The notes under the pieces: model-generated
What the model saw: only the letters and a program-made list of their open reading frames with translations
What the model was told of the DNA's origin: nothing
The model's database searches: none
Part shown: in pieces, positions 45,697-53,909 of the stretch
How the letters are laid out: each line of letters starts with the position of its first letter
Numbering within the stretch: position 1 is the first letter of the stretch
Position numbers and translations under genes: made by a program
Assembly (NCBI GenBank): GCA_002841315.1
Contig: PHEW01000008.1
Span: 60,227-124,226, forward strand
Length of the DNA stretch: 64,000 nt
Direction of reading: 5' to 3'
From: Actinobacteria bacterium HGW-Actinobacteria-4
GTDB taxonomy: Bacteria > Actinomycetota > Actinomycetes > Actinomycetales > Demequinaceae

Positions 45697-47583
45697 ATGC
45701 GCATCACGGTGCTGGGCCGCGACTTCGAGGTGGCTCCCGGAACCACGGTGGGGGCCATCGCGGCCTTCGCGGCGAACGTCACCACCACGTGCGGAGCGGG
45801 GCCGGGGTCACTGTGGTGTGGAACCACCGAACTTCATCCCGACCACCCTGCCGGCACGTCGCCAGTGCTCGAGGGGGCGGTACTCGGGGCCAAGCCAGGG
45901 CCGCTCACCCACACGCCCGCGGAGCCCCACCTCGCCGTGATCGCCGGGCCGGACGCGGGGCACCTACTACGCGTGGGTGCGAGCCTGCGCAGCGGGATAG
46001 GCCTGCGCGTTGGCCGCGGCGCGGACTGCGACCTCACGCTCGAGGATCCCGCGCTATCGCGAGCGCACCTGCGTTGCTGGGAGGCAGACGGCCTGCGAGT
46101 TGAAGACCTGGGCTCAACCAACGGCACTGTGGTGCGAGACAGCGCACGCGCTCGCCCGGTGGTGCGGAGCCGCGCCGTGCGGCCAGGCACCGTCATCGCT
46201 GCAGGGCAGAGCCTTCTCCAGTTCAGGCCAGGCGAGACGAGGAACGGCGGCACAGGTGCGCAATGGGCCGATGCCCCCCTTCCCGAGCTGTGCGGCGCGC
46301 CGCGCACCCGGGCCACGTTTGAAGGAGGCGCGATTGCTGTCCGAGGCGAGAGGCGGTGGGCCGAGGGCTTCGCGCGGGCCGTCGTGCTCGACCGGGGCAG
46401 GCGTCCCCGGCCAGGCGAATGGAGTGAGCCGTGGATGAGGTGGCTTGGCGCGCCGTCAGGCACCGACGCCGTGGTGCTGTTGGCCGCCGGCTCCTCACCG
46501 CCTGACACCTTCACGACAGTCGCCCATGCCGGGCCCACCGGCGTCAGCATCGAGTCCGGTCAGTCGCGGCGGTCTCTACCACCGGTGTGCGTCAGCGCGG
46601 CCACCGCAGACGCTGCCGCACGCAGGCTCGCCGCGGCGACCGCTCGCGGCGGACTTCCGACCTCCGTCACCTGGGGCGACATCTCTGGCGTTCAGAGAGA
46701 TCCCGGCGACCGAACGAGCGACTCCCTGGCGCATCACACCGAGCTACCGGGAGGCACTCCTTCCCGCATTCGCGGGGTCGCGATAGGTGCCGACGCACGC
46801 GGCCCCGTCTCGATCAACCTCGACGCGCACGGTCCGCATCTGCTTGTGGCGGGGTCACCAGGTTCCGGAATGTCGACCCTGATTGACACGCTGGTTCACA
46901 CGGTGGCGTACGAGCATTCTCCCCGAGACCTGGCGCTCGCGGTGTTCGATTTTGGCGACCAGGCTGCGTCCACGCTCGACCGGTTGCCACACCTGATCGG
47001 TCCCGTGAGAGGGCGGGATGGGCCTCTCGCGCTCGACGCCCTCGAGGCAGTGGACCGAGACATCGCGTTAAGGCGGACAGCCCCGGCCGCCTCGCACCGA
47101 GACTCCTTCCGTGAATCGGAGTGTGATGGCGGGGCACCTGGGCGCTTGGTGATTGTCGTCACCGAGTTCCACTGCATCACGCCGCACTGCAGAGAGTTCT
47201 TGCCACGCCTCGCCCAGATCGCTCGCGACTCCCGCGGGCTGGGTGTTCACGTTGTCCTCGCCACCACGAGCCCAGCCGGCGCCGTCACCGCCCAGGTGAG
47301 GGCCATGGTCGGCACTACCATCGCACTCCGCGTGCGGACCGAGGCCGAGTCTCGGGATCTCGTGGGAACCCTGGACGCGGCACGAATCGCCAAGGCAACC
47401 CCTGGGCGGGCCGTCATCGCCAGCGGCTCCGCTCTCACCCGCATTCAGATCGCGCTTCCCCTCGCCGCACCTACGCCACCCGTTCGGGCCACCGGCACGC
47501 CACCGCCACAAGGCGGTCCCACGCTCGCAGACCTCACCGCCGCACGGTGGAGCGACGCTCCACGGCCATCACCCTGGTGGTAG
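45697..47583 (+). CDS. FHA-domain protein fused to a degenerate FtsK/EccC-like ATPase domain
   Basis: 628 aa from ATG 45697. After a ubiquitin-like N-terminus (1-75) comes an FHA domain (about 78-185; GR 106-107, SRAH 121-124, STNGT 140-144), which binds phosphothreonine. The C-terminal half resembles an FtsK/SpoIIIE/EccC ATPase: HGPHLLVAGSPGSGMSTLID at the P-loop has Met392 in place of lysine, and the Walker B strand reads LVIVVTEFHCI with Thr for the usual Asp. GLGVHVVLATTSPAG is the conserved next block. Both catalytic motifs are lost, so a regulatory or scaffold role is likely. No WXG100 or other type VII genes are nearby. Confidence 0.8.
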   Translation: MRITVLGRDFEVAPGTTVGAIAAFAANVTTTCGAGPGSLWCGTTELHPDHPAGTSPVLEGAVLGAKPGPLTHTPAEPHLAVIAGPDAGHLLRVGASLRSGIGLRVGRGADCDLTLEDPALSRAHLRCWEADGLRVEDLGSTNGTVVRDSARARPVVRSRAVRPGTVIAAGQSLLQFRPGETRNGGTGAQWADAPLPELCGAPRTRATFEGGAIAVRGERRWAEGFARAVVLDRGRRPRPGEWSEPWMRWLGAPSGTDAVVLLAAGSSPPDTFTTVAHAGPTGVSIESGQSRRSLPPVCVSAATADAAARRLAAATARGGLPTSVTWGDISGVQRDPGDRTSDSLAHHTELPGGTPSRIRGVAIGADARGPVSINLDAHGPHLLVAGSPGSGMSTLIDTLVHTVAYEHSPRDLALAVFDFGDQAASTLDRLPHLIGPVRGRDGPLALDALEAVDRDIALRRTAPAASHRDSFRESECDGGAPGRLVIVVTEFHCITPHCREFLPRLAQIARDSRGLGVHVVLATTSPAGAVTAQVRAMVGTTIALRVRTEAESRDLVGTLDAARIAKATPGRAVIASGSALTRIQIALPLAAPTPPVRATGTPPPQGGPTLADLTAARWSDAPRPSPWW

Positions 47584-47585
47584 CT

Positions 47586-47975
47586 TCAGTCCGGCACCGA
47601 CTCCGCGCGCACGGAAGCCCGCGCAAGGATCACGATAACGACGGCGGCGGACGCGATCAACGTGACCGCGAGGCCACGGTGAGGTTCCCAGTAGACAGCC
47701 CCCACCGCCACCTGCAGCACTTGCCACACCAACGCGAGCGACCGCGCCCACCGTCGCATGCGCCACAATCCGACTGCTGCGGCACCAACACCGCCAGCCA
47801 GCAGCAAAGCAAAGACCGCGAGCACCGCCACCGGTGCGGCGTCTTCGCCGCGTCCCGCGACGGCATAGAACGCGTAACCGGCACCCACCACTGCCAGCAC
47901 TGATGCCTCAAGGCTCACCAATAGTGCCGCGATCACGCCCGCAAGGGAAGAAACTGGTGGCTCTGCGTTGTTCAC
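47586..47975 (-). CDS. Small four-helix membrane protein
   Basis: 129 aa from GTG 47975 (VNNAEPPVSSLAGV). Four hydrophobic segments: about 10-35, 45-66, 75-93 and 100-118. No motif is recognisable. Similar short membrane proteins often lie near whiB1 in actinobacteria. It converges on the FHA gene with two bases between stops and is divergent from whiB1. Function unknown. Confidence 0.65.
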   Translation of the reverse strand: MNNAEPPVSSLAGVIAALLVSLEASVLAVVGAGYAFYAVAGRGEDAAPVAVLAVFALLLAGGVGAAAVGLWRMRRWARSLALVWQVLQVAVGAVYWEPHRGLAVTLIASAAVVIVILARASVRAESVPD

Positions 47976-48137
47976 GTTCTCTAAACTACAGAGCGCAATT
48001 GTGATGGAACACACATCGACACACTCTTGTCACATGTTCGTAACCATGAGAACCTTGTTCTAGTGCAACCGCGACGATGCGGCGAATCCCCACCACCATT
48101 GAGGACTTGCCGTCCCTCTAACCCCTGAGGAGTACCC
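47976..48137 (+). promoter_or_regulatory. whiB1 upstream region with a CRP-like half-palindrome
   Basis: A 162-bp AT-richer gap. TGTGA-N6-ACACA at 48000-48015 matches the CRP/GlxR consensus TGTGA-N6-TCACA at nine of ten positions, about 120 bp before the whiB1 start. The mycobacterial whiB1 promoter is known to be CRP-controlled. A further GTCACATG lies at about 48029. Core promoter boxes are not assigned. Confidence 0.45.
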
Positions 48138-48392
48138 ATGGACTGGCGCGACCGCGCAGCTTGCCTGCAGGTAGACGACCCCGAGTTGTTCTTCCCTGTT
48201 GGCAATACCGGACCTGCCCTTGTGCAGATCGAAAAGGCGAAGGCCGTGTGCAACACGTGCTCGGTCCGTGAAACCTGCCTGCAGTGGGCAATGGAACACA
48301 ACCAGGACTCCGGCGTTTGGGGTGGCCTCTCGGAAGACGAGCGCCGTTCCTTGAAGCGCCGTGCCGCACGCGCACGCCGCGCCGCCAAGTAA
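48138..48392 (+). CDS. whiB1: WhiB1-type iron-sulfur regulator
   Basis: 84 aa, the exact WhiB1 length. Cluster ligands Cys9, Cys38, Cys41, Cys47; G-box GVWGG at 59-63; basic C-terminal SLKRRAARARRAAK for DNA binding. Preceded by GAGGAG. In mycobacteria WhiB1 is essential, reacts with NO and contacts the principal sigma factor. Its neighbour pdtaS on the opposite strand reproduces the mycobacterial order. Confidence 0.95.
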   Translation: MDWRDRAACLQVDDPELFFPVGNTGPALVQIEKAKAVCNTCSVRETCLQWAMEHNQDSGVWGGLSEDERRSLKRRAARARRAAK

Positions 48393-48407
48393 TCCTTCCG
48401 CTTCTGT

Positions 48408-48444
48408 CTCGACGCGCTCACCCCACGGGGTTGGGCGCGTCGAG
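48408..48444. terminator. Two-part hairpin between whiB1 and pdtaS
   Basis: Outer arms CTCGACGCGC (48408-48417) and GCGCGTCGAG (48435-48444) are perfect; an inner ACCCC/GGGGT stem (48420-48431) closes the loop. It lies in the 66-bp convergent gap, so it probably ends both transcripts, although there is no clear T-run. Confidence 0.65.
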
Positions 48445-48458
48445 TGCGTTGTGGTCGG

Positions 48459-49907
48459 CTAGCGCCGCTCTCCCACTTTCACCCGTATCTCTACTTCAGA
48501 TCCGCCTTGGATCTTGCGCCACTCAAGCGACCCGCCGAGCTCGTTCTCGACCAGCGTGGTCACGATCTGCGACCCAAGGCCCGACGGCCTTGACGTGATA
48601 CCTACGCCATCGTCTTGAATCAGGATGTGGAGATCGTCGCCCGTCCGGGTTGCTCTCACGGTGATGATTCCGTACTCCCGGCCCACGAAGCCGTGCTCGA
48701 CGGCGTTCGTCACCAACTCGGTCACGACCAGCGCGAGCGACGAGGCGTTCTGAGCCGGGATGAGTCCAAAGTCGCCTTCGCGCACAATCTTGACCTGCAC
48801 CCCTGGGGACGCGACGTCGGCCGCCATCCGCATCGACCGTCCGGCGAGGTCGTCAAAGTTGACCAACTCGTCCAGCGTGCCGGAGAGCGTCTCGTGGACC
48901 AGCGCGATGGTCGACACTCGCCTCATCGCCTCCTTGAGCGCTTCTTTCGCCTCCGGCGCTTCGACGCGCCGGCTCTGCAGGCGTAGCAACGCCGCGACTG
49001 TCTGGAGGTTGTTCTTCACCCGGTGATGAATCTCGCGAATGGTTGCGTCTTTGGTGATGAGCTCGCGTTCGCGGCGGCGTAACTCGCTGACATCGCGGCA
49101 CAGCAGCACTGCACCGGAGCGCTGGCCGTCGTCGAAGACGGGGATCGCTCGCAGCGACAGGCACGCACCGTTGGCCTCGAGGTCGGTGCGCCAAGCGGCG
49201 CGGCCCATGACGACCATCGCAAGCGTCTCGTCGATGAGGCCGCGGTCGGTCACCAACTCCTGGGTCACGCGCGGGAGCGACTTGTTCATCAGCGGACCAT
49301 GAATGCCTAGGCGGTGGAAGCAGCTCATCGCATTGGGACTCGCATACGTCACGTGGCCGCCTGCGTCGAGCCGCAGTACGCCGTCGCCCACCCGAGGCGC
49401 ACCCCGGCGTGGGCCTGTGACCGACGTCTGCATGGGGAACTCCCCGCGGGTCACCATGCGCAGCAGGTCGTCGGCAGCGCCCTTGTAGTTGAGTTCGAGC
49501 CGGCTCGATGACCGCGACACCGCTTGCGATACTTCGCGTGTGAGCACTGCGATCGCTTTGCCGTTCATCACCACGGGGAGGGCGTCCTCGCGCACCGCAT
49601 AGGTCTCGTCCCAGCGAGGTTCACGGGACGCCACAATGACGCCTTCGTCGAGCGCGCGCTGCAAATGGGCAACCCGACCGGCGGCGGCCATCACGCCAAC
49701 CATGTCGTCCTGATGCACCGTGGGCCCCGTCGACGGGCGGCAGTGCGCCACCGCCACAAATCCGTTATCGACCGCTCTCCACATCACCAAGTCAGCAAAA
49801 GACAAATCCGCAACAATCTGCCAGTCTGCGGTGAGGAGCGCGAGCCAATCCGCCTCCGCATCGGTGAGGGAACCGAACCGTTCTACGGTCTCTCGCAACG
49901 TCGCCAC
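48459..49907 (-). CDS. pdtaS: PdtaS-like sensor histidine kinase
   Basis: 482 aa from GTG. No membrane segment: a cytosolic sensor. N-terminal GAF domain (about 1-145), PAS-like domain (about 172-275), HisKA_2 box EIHHRVKNNLQTVAALLRLQ with phospho-acceptor His295, then ATPase motifs VVTELVTNAVEHGF and IQDDGVGI. PdtaS phosphorylates the antiterminator-type regulator PdtaR in mycobacteria; pdtaR is not in this window. Position beside whiB1 supports the name. Confidence 0.92.
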   Translation of the reverse strand: MATLRETVERFGSLTDAEADWLALLTADWQIVADLSFADLVMWRAVDNGFVAVAHCRPSTGPTVHQDDMVGVMAAAGRVAHLQRALDEGVIVASREPRWDETYAVREDALPVVMNGKAIAVLTREVSQAVSRSSSRLELNYKGAADDLLRMVTRGEFPMQTSVTGPRRGAPRVGDGVLRLDAGGHVTYASPNAMSCFHRLGIHGPLMNKSLPRVTQELVTDRGLIDETLAMVVMGRAAWRTDLEANGACLSLRAIPVFDDGQRSGAVLLCRDVSELRRRERELITKDATIREIHHRVKNNLQTVAALLRLQSRRVEAPEAKEALKEAMRRVSTIALVHETLSGTLDELVNFDDLAGRSMRMAADVASPGVQVKIVREGDFGLIPAQNASSLALVVTELVTNAVEHGFVGREYGIITVRATRTGDDLHILIQDDGVGITSRPSGLGSQIVTTLVENELGGSLEWRKIQGGSEVEIRVKVGERR

Positions 49908-49972
49908 CGCTATAGCCTAAGCCCCAGGGCATAGCGGGGTAACCTGGGGCAAGGGACCAAAAAGGGACAACG

Positions 49973-50470
49973 ATGAACATCACGCACCAGCACCATTTCG
50001 CAGCGCCACTCGACGAGGTCATGGCGATGCTGACAAACGAAGAGTTCGCGCGCCGTCGCGCTCAGGCGTCGGGTGCCGATCAAGCCGATGCCCTAGTCGA
50101 TGGTGATGCCTCCGGCGAGGTCACGATCTCCATCCGCCGCGTGGTCCCCGCCTCGACCATCCCCGCCGAGTTTCGCTCTCTTGTGGGCACCCACCTCGAC
50201 GTCAAGTACACCGAAGCGTGGGAAGCCCCCGGCCAGGCAGAGCGGGTGGGTACCTTCGCGCTTGATATCTCTGGCACTCCCGGCCGCGTCACAGGTGCGC
50301 TGGAGCTCAAGCCTGACGGTGAGGGCACTGCGTTCTTCGCCACCGGACGGGCCACCGCTCCCGTGCCGCTGTTCGGTCAGATGATCGAAAAGGTGGTGGC
50401 CGATGCCGTGGTGCGCGCGTTCACCGCCGAACTCGAGGCCGCCGACGCATGGCTCGCCGGGCAAAGGTAA
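49973..50470 (+). CDS. DUF2505-family SRPBCC-like protein
   Basis: 165 aa, preceded by GGGAC. Begins MNITHQHHFAAPLDEVMAML, the standard DUF2505 start; START/SRPBCC-like fold with a likely hydrophobic pocket. Later blocks EAWEAPGQAERVGTFALDISGTPGRV and VPLFGQMIEKVVADAVVRAF are typical. Ligand unknown. Stands alone between the divergent pdtaS gene and the ABC operon. Confidence 0.87.
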   Translation: MNITHQHHFAAPLDEVMAMLTNEEFARRRAQASGADQADALVDGDASGEVTISIRRVVPASTIPAEFRSLVGTHLDVKYTEAWEAPGQAERVGTFALDISGTPGRVTGALELKPDGEGTAFFATGRATAPVPLFGQMIEKVVADAVVRAFTAELEAADAWLAGQR

Positions 50471-50580
50471 CGATCCCATAACGGACCTCCCTTACGGCAA
50501 TCCTGGTGCGCAGCGGCCAGCAGGATAGGACGAGTCCGCGAAACCCGCGGGACCAACAACGGGGTGGGGTGTAGTAGCAG
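50471..50580. promoter_or_regulatory. Intergenic region before the FtsX-type ABC operon
   Basis: 110 bp without a gene. GTCCGCG ... CGCGGGAC at about 50533-50552 forms a small imperfect hairpin. It may end the DUF2505 transcript or belong to the leader of the ABC operon. Confidence 0.3.
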
Positions 50581-53500
50581 GTGAGACCGTGGCGACTACG
50601 ACTAACGTTGCGGCGTTCTCGCATCCAGTGGGCGCTCCTGTCCGTCGTGCTCTTGGTCTCCATCCTGTCAGCGACTCTGCTAGCCACCCTGTTCCTCCTG
50701 AGTACGTCTACCGAGACCTTCGCGTCCCGCGCGGCGCTCCGTGACGCACCGGCGGAAGACCTCCGCGTGGTTCAGCGCATCACGCTCAACGATCAGCTTG
50801 CGCCGGTGATTGACGGCGCATCCGTAGCGACCGCAGCTCTCTTTGAGGGCGTGCCTTACGTCACGAGCATCCACGCCCAGGGCGACATTATCGAGATCCG
50901 TCGCCCCGACCAGACTGGGGCGCTTGGCTACTTCGCCACGATGGACGGCATCGCCGACGCCACCAATCTCGACACCGGCCGCTGGGCGGTCGCGGGAGCG
51001 GAGCGCGAGGCGACCATACCGACGGTCCTGATGACCAGTCTCGGCCTCGAACTCGGCGACACCTTTGAAGTCTCGCCCCTATTCAGGCGCAATGAGTCAA
51101 CCGAGATCACCGTGGTGGGCACATACACCGCCCGCGTGCCTGGCGCCGACTTCTGGCGCTTTGATCGCTTGCAGGGCCAGGCTCACGATCCCGTCTACCC
51201 ACTGCCGTTCTCTGGCGGCCTGGTCCGTATGGATGCCTACGGCCCACTGATCAGCGACGTCGACACCGTCAGCATGTACGGCATCGGCGATGTCACGGTG
51301 ACGACGGTCCCCAACTTCGCTGACGTGTCGTTGCAACAAACCACCGAAATCCTGAGCCGTGTTGACGACATCGAGGCCACCACTACCCGCGGCGTAGGCA
51401 TCAACGGCAGCAACGTGCGCGTCAACACCGTCATCGACACCACGCTTGGCGGCGTGATCGGATCCCTGGCCGTCACGCGATCCAGCGTGCTCGTCACCGG
51501 CCTCTTGCTGTTGGTGCTGTCCATCGCTGCACTGGGTCAAACGGCACGGCTGATGGCGGAGCGGCGCCACTCCGAACTCAACCTCATGATCGCTCGGGGT
51601 GGGTCTGGGCGCCAAGTGTTCCGGCTCGCGCTCATGGAGGCTATCGTCCTGGGTGCCATCACCGCGGGCGCTGCTCCGTGGCTTGCCCGATACGGCTACC
51701 AGGCCATCGCATCGCAAGGGGTCATGACTCGAGCCGGCATGAATCAAGACCCCGGCCTGCCAGTGTGGATATGGGCGGTCACCGGAATCGTGGGGCTCGT
51801 TCTCATCGTGGTGTTAGTCGCACCGCTGTTGAAGCGCACCGGCACCTTTGTGGACTCTGAGCAGGCGCGGTCTCGCCCTGGCAAACGAGCCGCCTTCCAG
51901 CGATCAGGCCTTGACTTCGCACTCGTCATTCTCGCTGCCCTCGCGTACTGGCAGTTGCGTAGTTATGAGTCGCCGGTGATAGCCGACGGCGGCATTGCGC
52001 GCTTGGATCCCCTGCTTGCCGCGGGGCCCGCGCTTGCACTCCTCGCTGGCTCGCTGATCGCTGTTCGCCTCATCCCCGCCGCCTCCAAAGCTCTAGAAGG
52101 GCTTGCTGCCCGCGGGCGCCGCGCCGTCATGCCGCTCGCCGCTTGGGAAGTAGGGCGTCGGTCAGCGCGCGCAGTGTCTGCCATCTTGCTGCTGACCCTC
52201 GCAGTCTCCGTCGGCACCTTCGCGATGTCCTACCTCACCACCTGGCAGCTCTCCCAAGACCACCAAGCGCAGTACCAGCACCCCGCGGACCTCATGGTTG
52301 CCGGCCTGAGCGGGCCTAGCATCACACAGGCGGCCATCCTCGCTTCGGAGCGCGCCGACGTCACCATTTCTCCCGGCATGATCGCCCCCGCAGTAGTGAG
52401 TTCAGATACGGAACAGAGCCTGATCGCCAATGACGGCTTACGCGGGAGCGACGTCACCATTTACGCGACCGACAACACCGGACTCGAGTTCTACTCCCAG
52501 GGCAGGCTAGGAGCGGAAGGCGGAGGCACCTTGGCCACCTCGCTCACGAGCACGCGGTCCGAGGCGACGGGCGGCTTCGACTTGCCGGGCGATGCCGCGG
52601 GGATCGAGATGCGTGTCACCGCAAGCACGCCTGCCACCGCGCTCAACAACATCAACGTCACCCTGCGCGCAGTACTCAAGGACGCCAACGGCCAGTGGTT
52701 CACCGTCGAGATGGGGTCCGTTCCTGCCGATGGCGATGAACACCGCTTACGCGCACCATTCGTGGAGACTCCATTCGCCGACCGGCTCGCGCAGCCCATC
52801 TCCCTGGTGGGCCTCCAGCAAGTGTGGTTTGCCGATGATCGCGAAACCGATGCTGCCGTACTCCAGGCAGAAGGACGTTTGCCCCTCACGTTGTCCGTCG
52901 ACGGCATCGGCGCGCTCGAGCTATCCCAAGTGGTCCCCGTCAGTGGCGTAGGTCCGGCATATGTGTCCACCCCAGTCGACAGCGGGTCGGCACGCACATG
53001 GAACGCCACCAACTCCGGAGTGGGAATCACCTCGCTGACGCCCGCCGATGACCAGATTCGCGCCGAACTGTTCGCCCTCCCGAACAGCCTGCGCTTCCGG
53101 GCCGTCGCACTCACCCAAAGTGCGGAGCCCGCCCTCGGTGCGGTTCCGATTGTCCCCACCGCCAACCTCGCGCGACGCCTCAACCTCGACCCAGGCGACC
53201 CGGTACTGCTCGCGATCGGCGGCGCTGTGATCGAGGGATTCGTGCAGGACATCACCTATGTACTCCCTGAAGAGAACCCCCGTCAAGAGGCGATCCTCGC
53301 AAACGCGGACCTCCTAGCGTTGGCCGTGATCCAGGCGGGTTCGCCAAGCCCCGAAATCAATCGGTGGTGGATCGGCATTGATGAGGCTGACATCGCCGCA
53401 TACTCGCGCGCGCTTCCCGAGCAAGCGGAGGTGACAGGGCGGACGCAGCTGGCGACGTCCTTCATGGAGGACCCCTTGCGCATCGCGAGCCAAGCAGCAC

Positions 53501-53907
53501 TCTGGCTCGTCACCGGCGCGGCCGTCATCCTCGCCGCTGTGGGTTTCGCCGTCCACGCCGTGGTCACCGTCCGCGCGCGGCACATCGAGTTTGCTCAGTT
53601 GCGTGCCGTGGGCGTCCAACGTGGCCAACTGCTGCGCGTGGTCAGCGGCGAGGCGCTACTGCTCTCGCTGCTCGGAGTGGTCTTTGGCGTGACGTTAGGA
53701 GTGGCGTTGGGTTACCTCGTCGCACCACTGGTCGCGGTGGGGGCCGACGGCAGACCACCTCTACCGGGGGTACTCGTCGATATCCCCTGGGTGACCGTGG
53801 GCTTGCTCGCGCTTGAGGTTGCGGCCGTGCTCGCTCTCACCGTGTTCTTGGTAGGACTCATGTTGCGCCGCATCAATCCCGCCCAACTGCTGCGGTTGGG
53901 AGACTAG
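50581..53907 (+). CDS. Large FtsX-type ABC permease 1
   Basis: 1108 aa from GTG. A first helix (about 17-40) is followed by a large external domain; four helices near 300-420 (LAVTRSSVLVTGLLLLVLSIAALGQTA ...) form the first FtsX core; two more helices (about 440-510) and a further helix before a second large external domain (about 560-960); the last 135 residues hold the C-terminal FtsX core with LRAVGVQRGQLLRVVSGEALLLSL. This MacB/LolC-like double layout moves or releases lipids, peptides or lipoproteins rather than importing sugars. First gene of a four-gene operon. Exact cargo unknown. Confidence 0.85.
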   Translation: MRPWRLRLTLRRSRIQWALLSVVLLVSILSATLLATLFLLSTSTETFASRAALRDAPAEDLRVVQRITLNDQLAPVIDGASVATAALFEGVPYVTSIHAQGDIIEIRRPDQTGALGYFATMDGIADATNLDTGRWAVAGAEREATIPTVLMTSLGLELGDTFEVSPLFRRNESTEITVVGTYTARVPGADFWRFDRLQGQAHDPVYPLPFSGGLVRMDAYGPLISDVDTVSMYGIGDVTVTTVPNFADVSLQQTTEILSRVDDIEATTTRGVGINGSNVRVNTVIDTTLGGVIGSLAVTRSSVLVTGLLLLVLSIAALGQTARLMAERRHSELNLMIARGGSGRQVFRLALMEAIVLGAITAGAAPWLARYGYQAIASQGVMTRAGMNQDPGLPVWIWAVTGIVGLVLIVVLVAPLLKRTGTFVDSEQARSRPGKRAAFQRSGLDFALVILAALAYWQLRSYESPVIADGGIARLDPLLAAGPALALLAGSLIAVRLIPAASKALEGLAARGRRAVMPLAAWEVGRRSARAVSAILLLTLAVSVGTFAMSYLTTWQLSQDHQAQYQHPADLMVAGLSGPSITQAAILASERADVTISPGMIAPAVVSSDTEQSLIANDGLRGSDVTIYATDNTGLEFYSQGRLGAEGGGTLATSLTSTRSEATGGFDLPGDAAGIEMRVTASTPATALNNINVTLRAVLKDANGQWFTVEMGSVPADGDEHRLRAPFVETPFADRLAQPISLVGLQQVWFADDRETDAAVLQAEGRLPLTLSVDGIGALELSQVVPVSGVGPAYVSTPVDSGSARTWNATNSGVGITSLTPADDQIRAELFALPNSLRFRAVALTQSAEPALGAVPIVPTANLARRLNLDPGDPVLLAIGGAVIEGFVQDITYVLPEENPRQEAILANADLLALAVIQAGSPSPEINRWWIGIDEADIAAYSRALPEQAEVTGRTQLATSFMEDPLRIASQAALWLVTGAAVILAAVGFAVHAVVTVRARHIEFAQLRAVGVQRGQLLRVVSGEALLLSLLGVVFGVTLGVALGYLVAPLVAVGADGRPPLPGVLVDIPWVTVGLLALEVAAVLALTVFLVGLMLRRINPAQLLRLGD

Positions 53908-53909
53908 GC

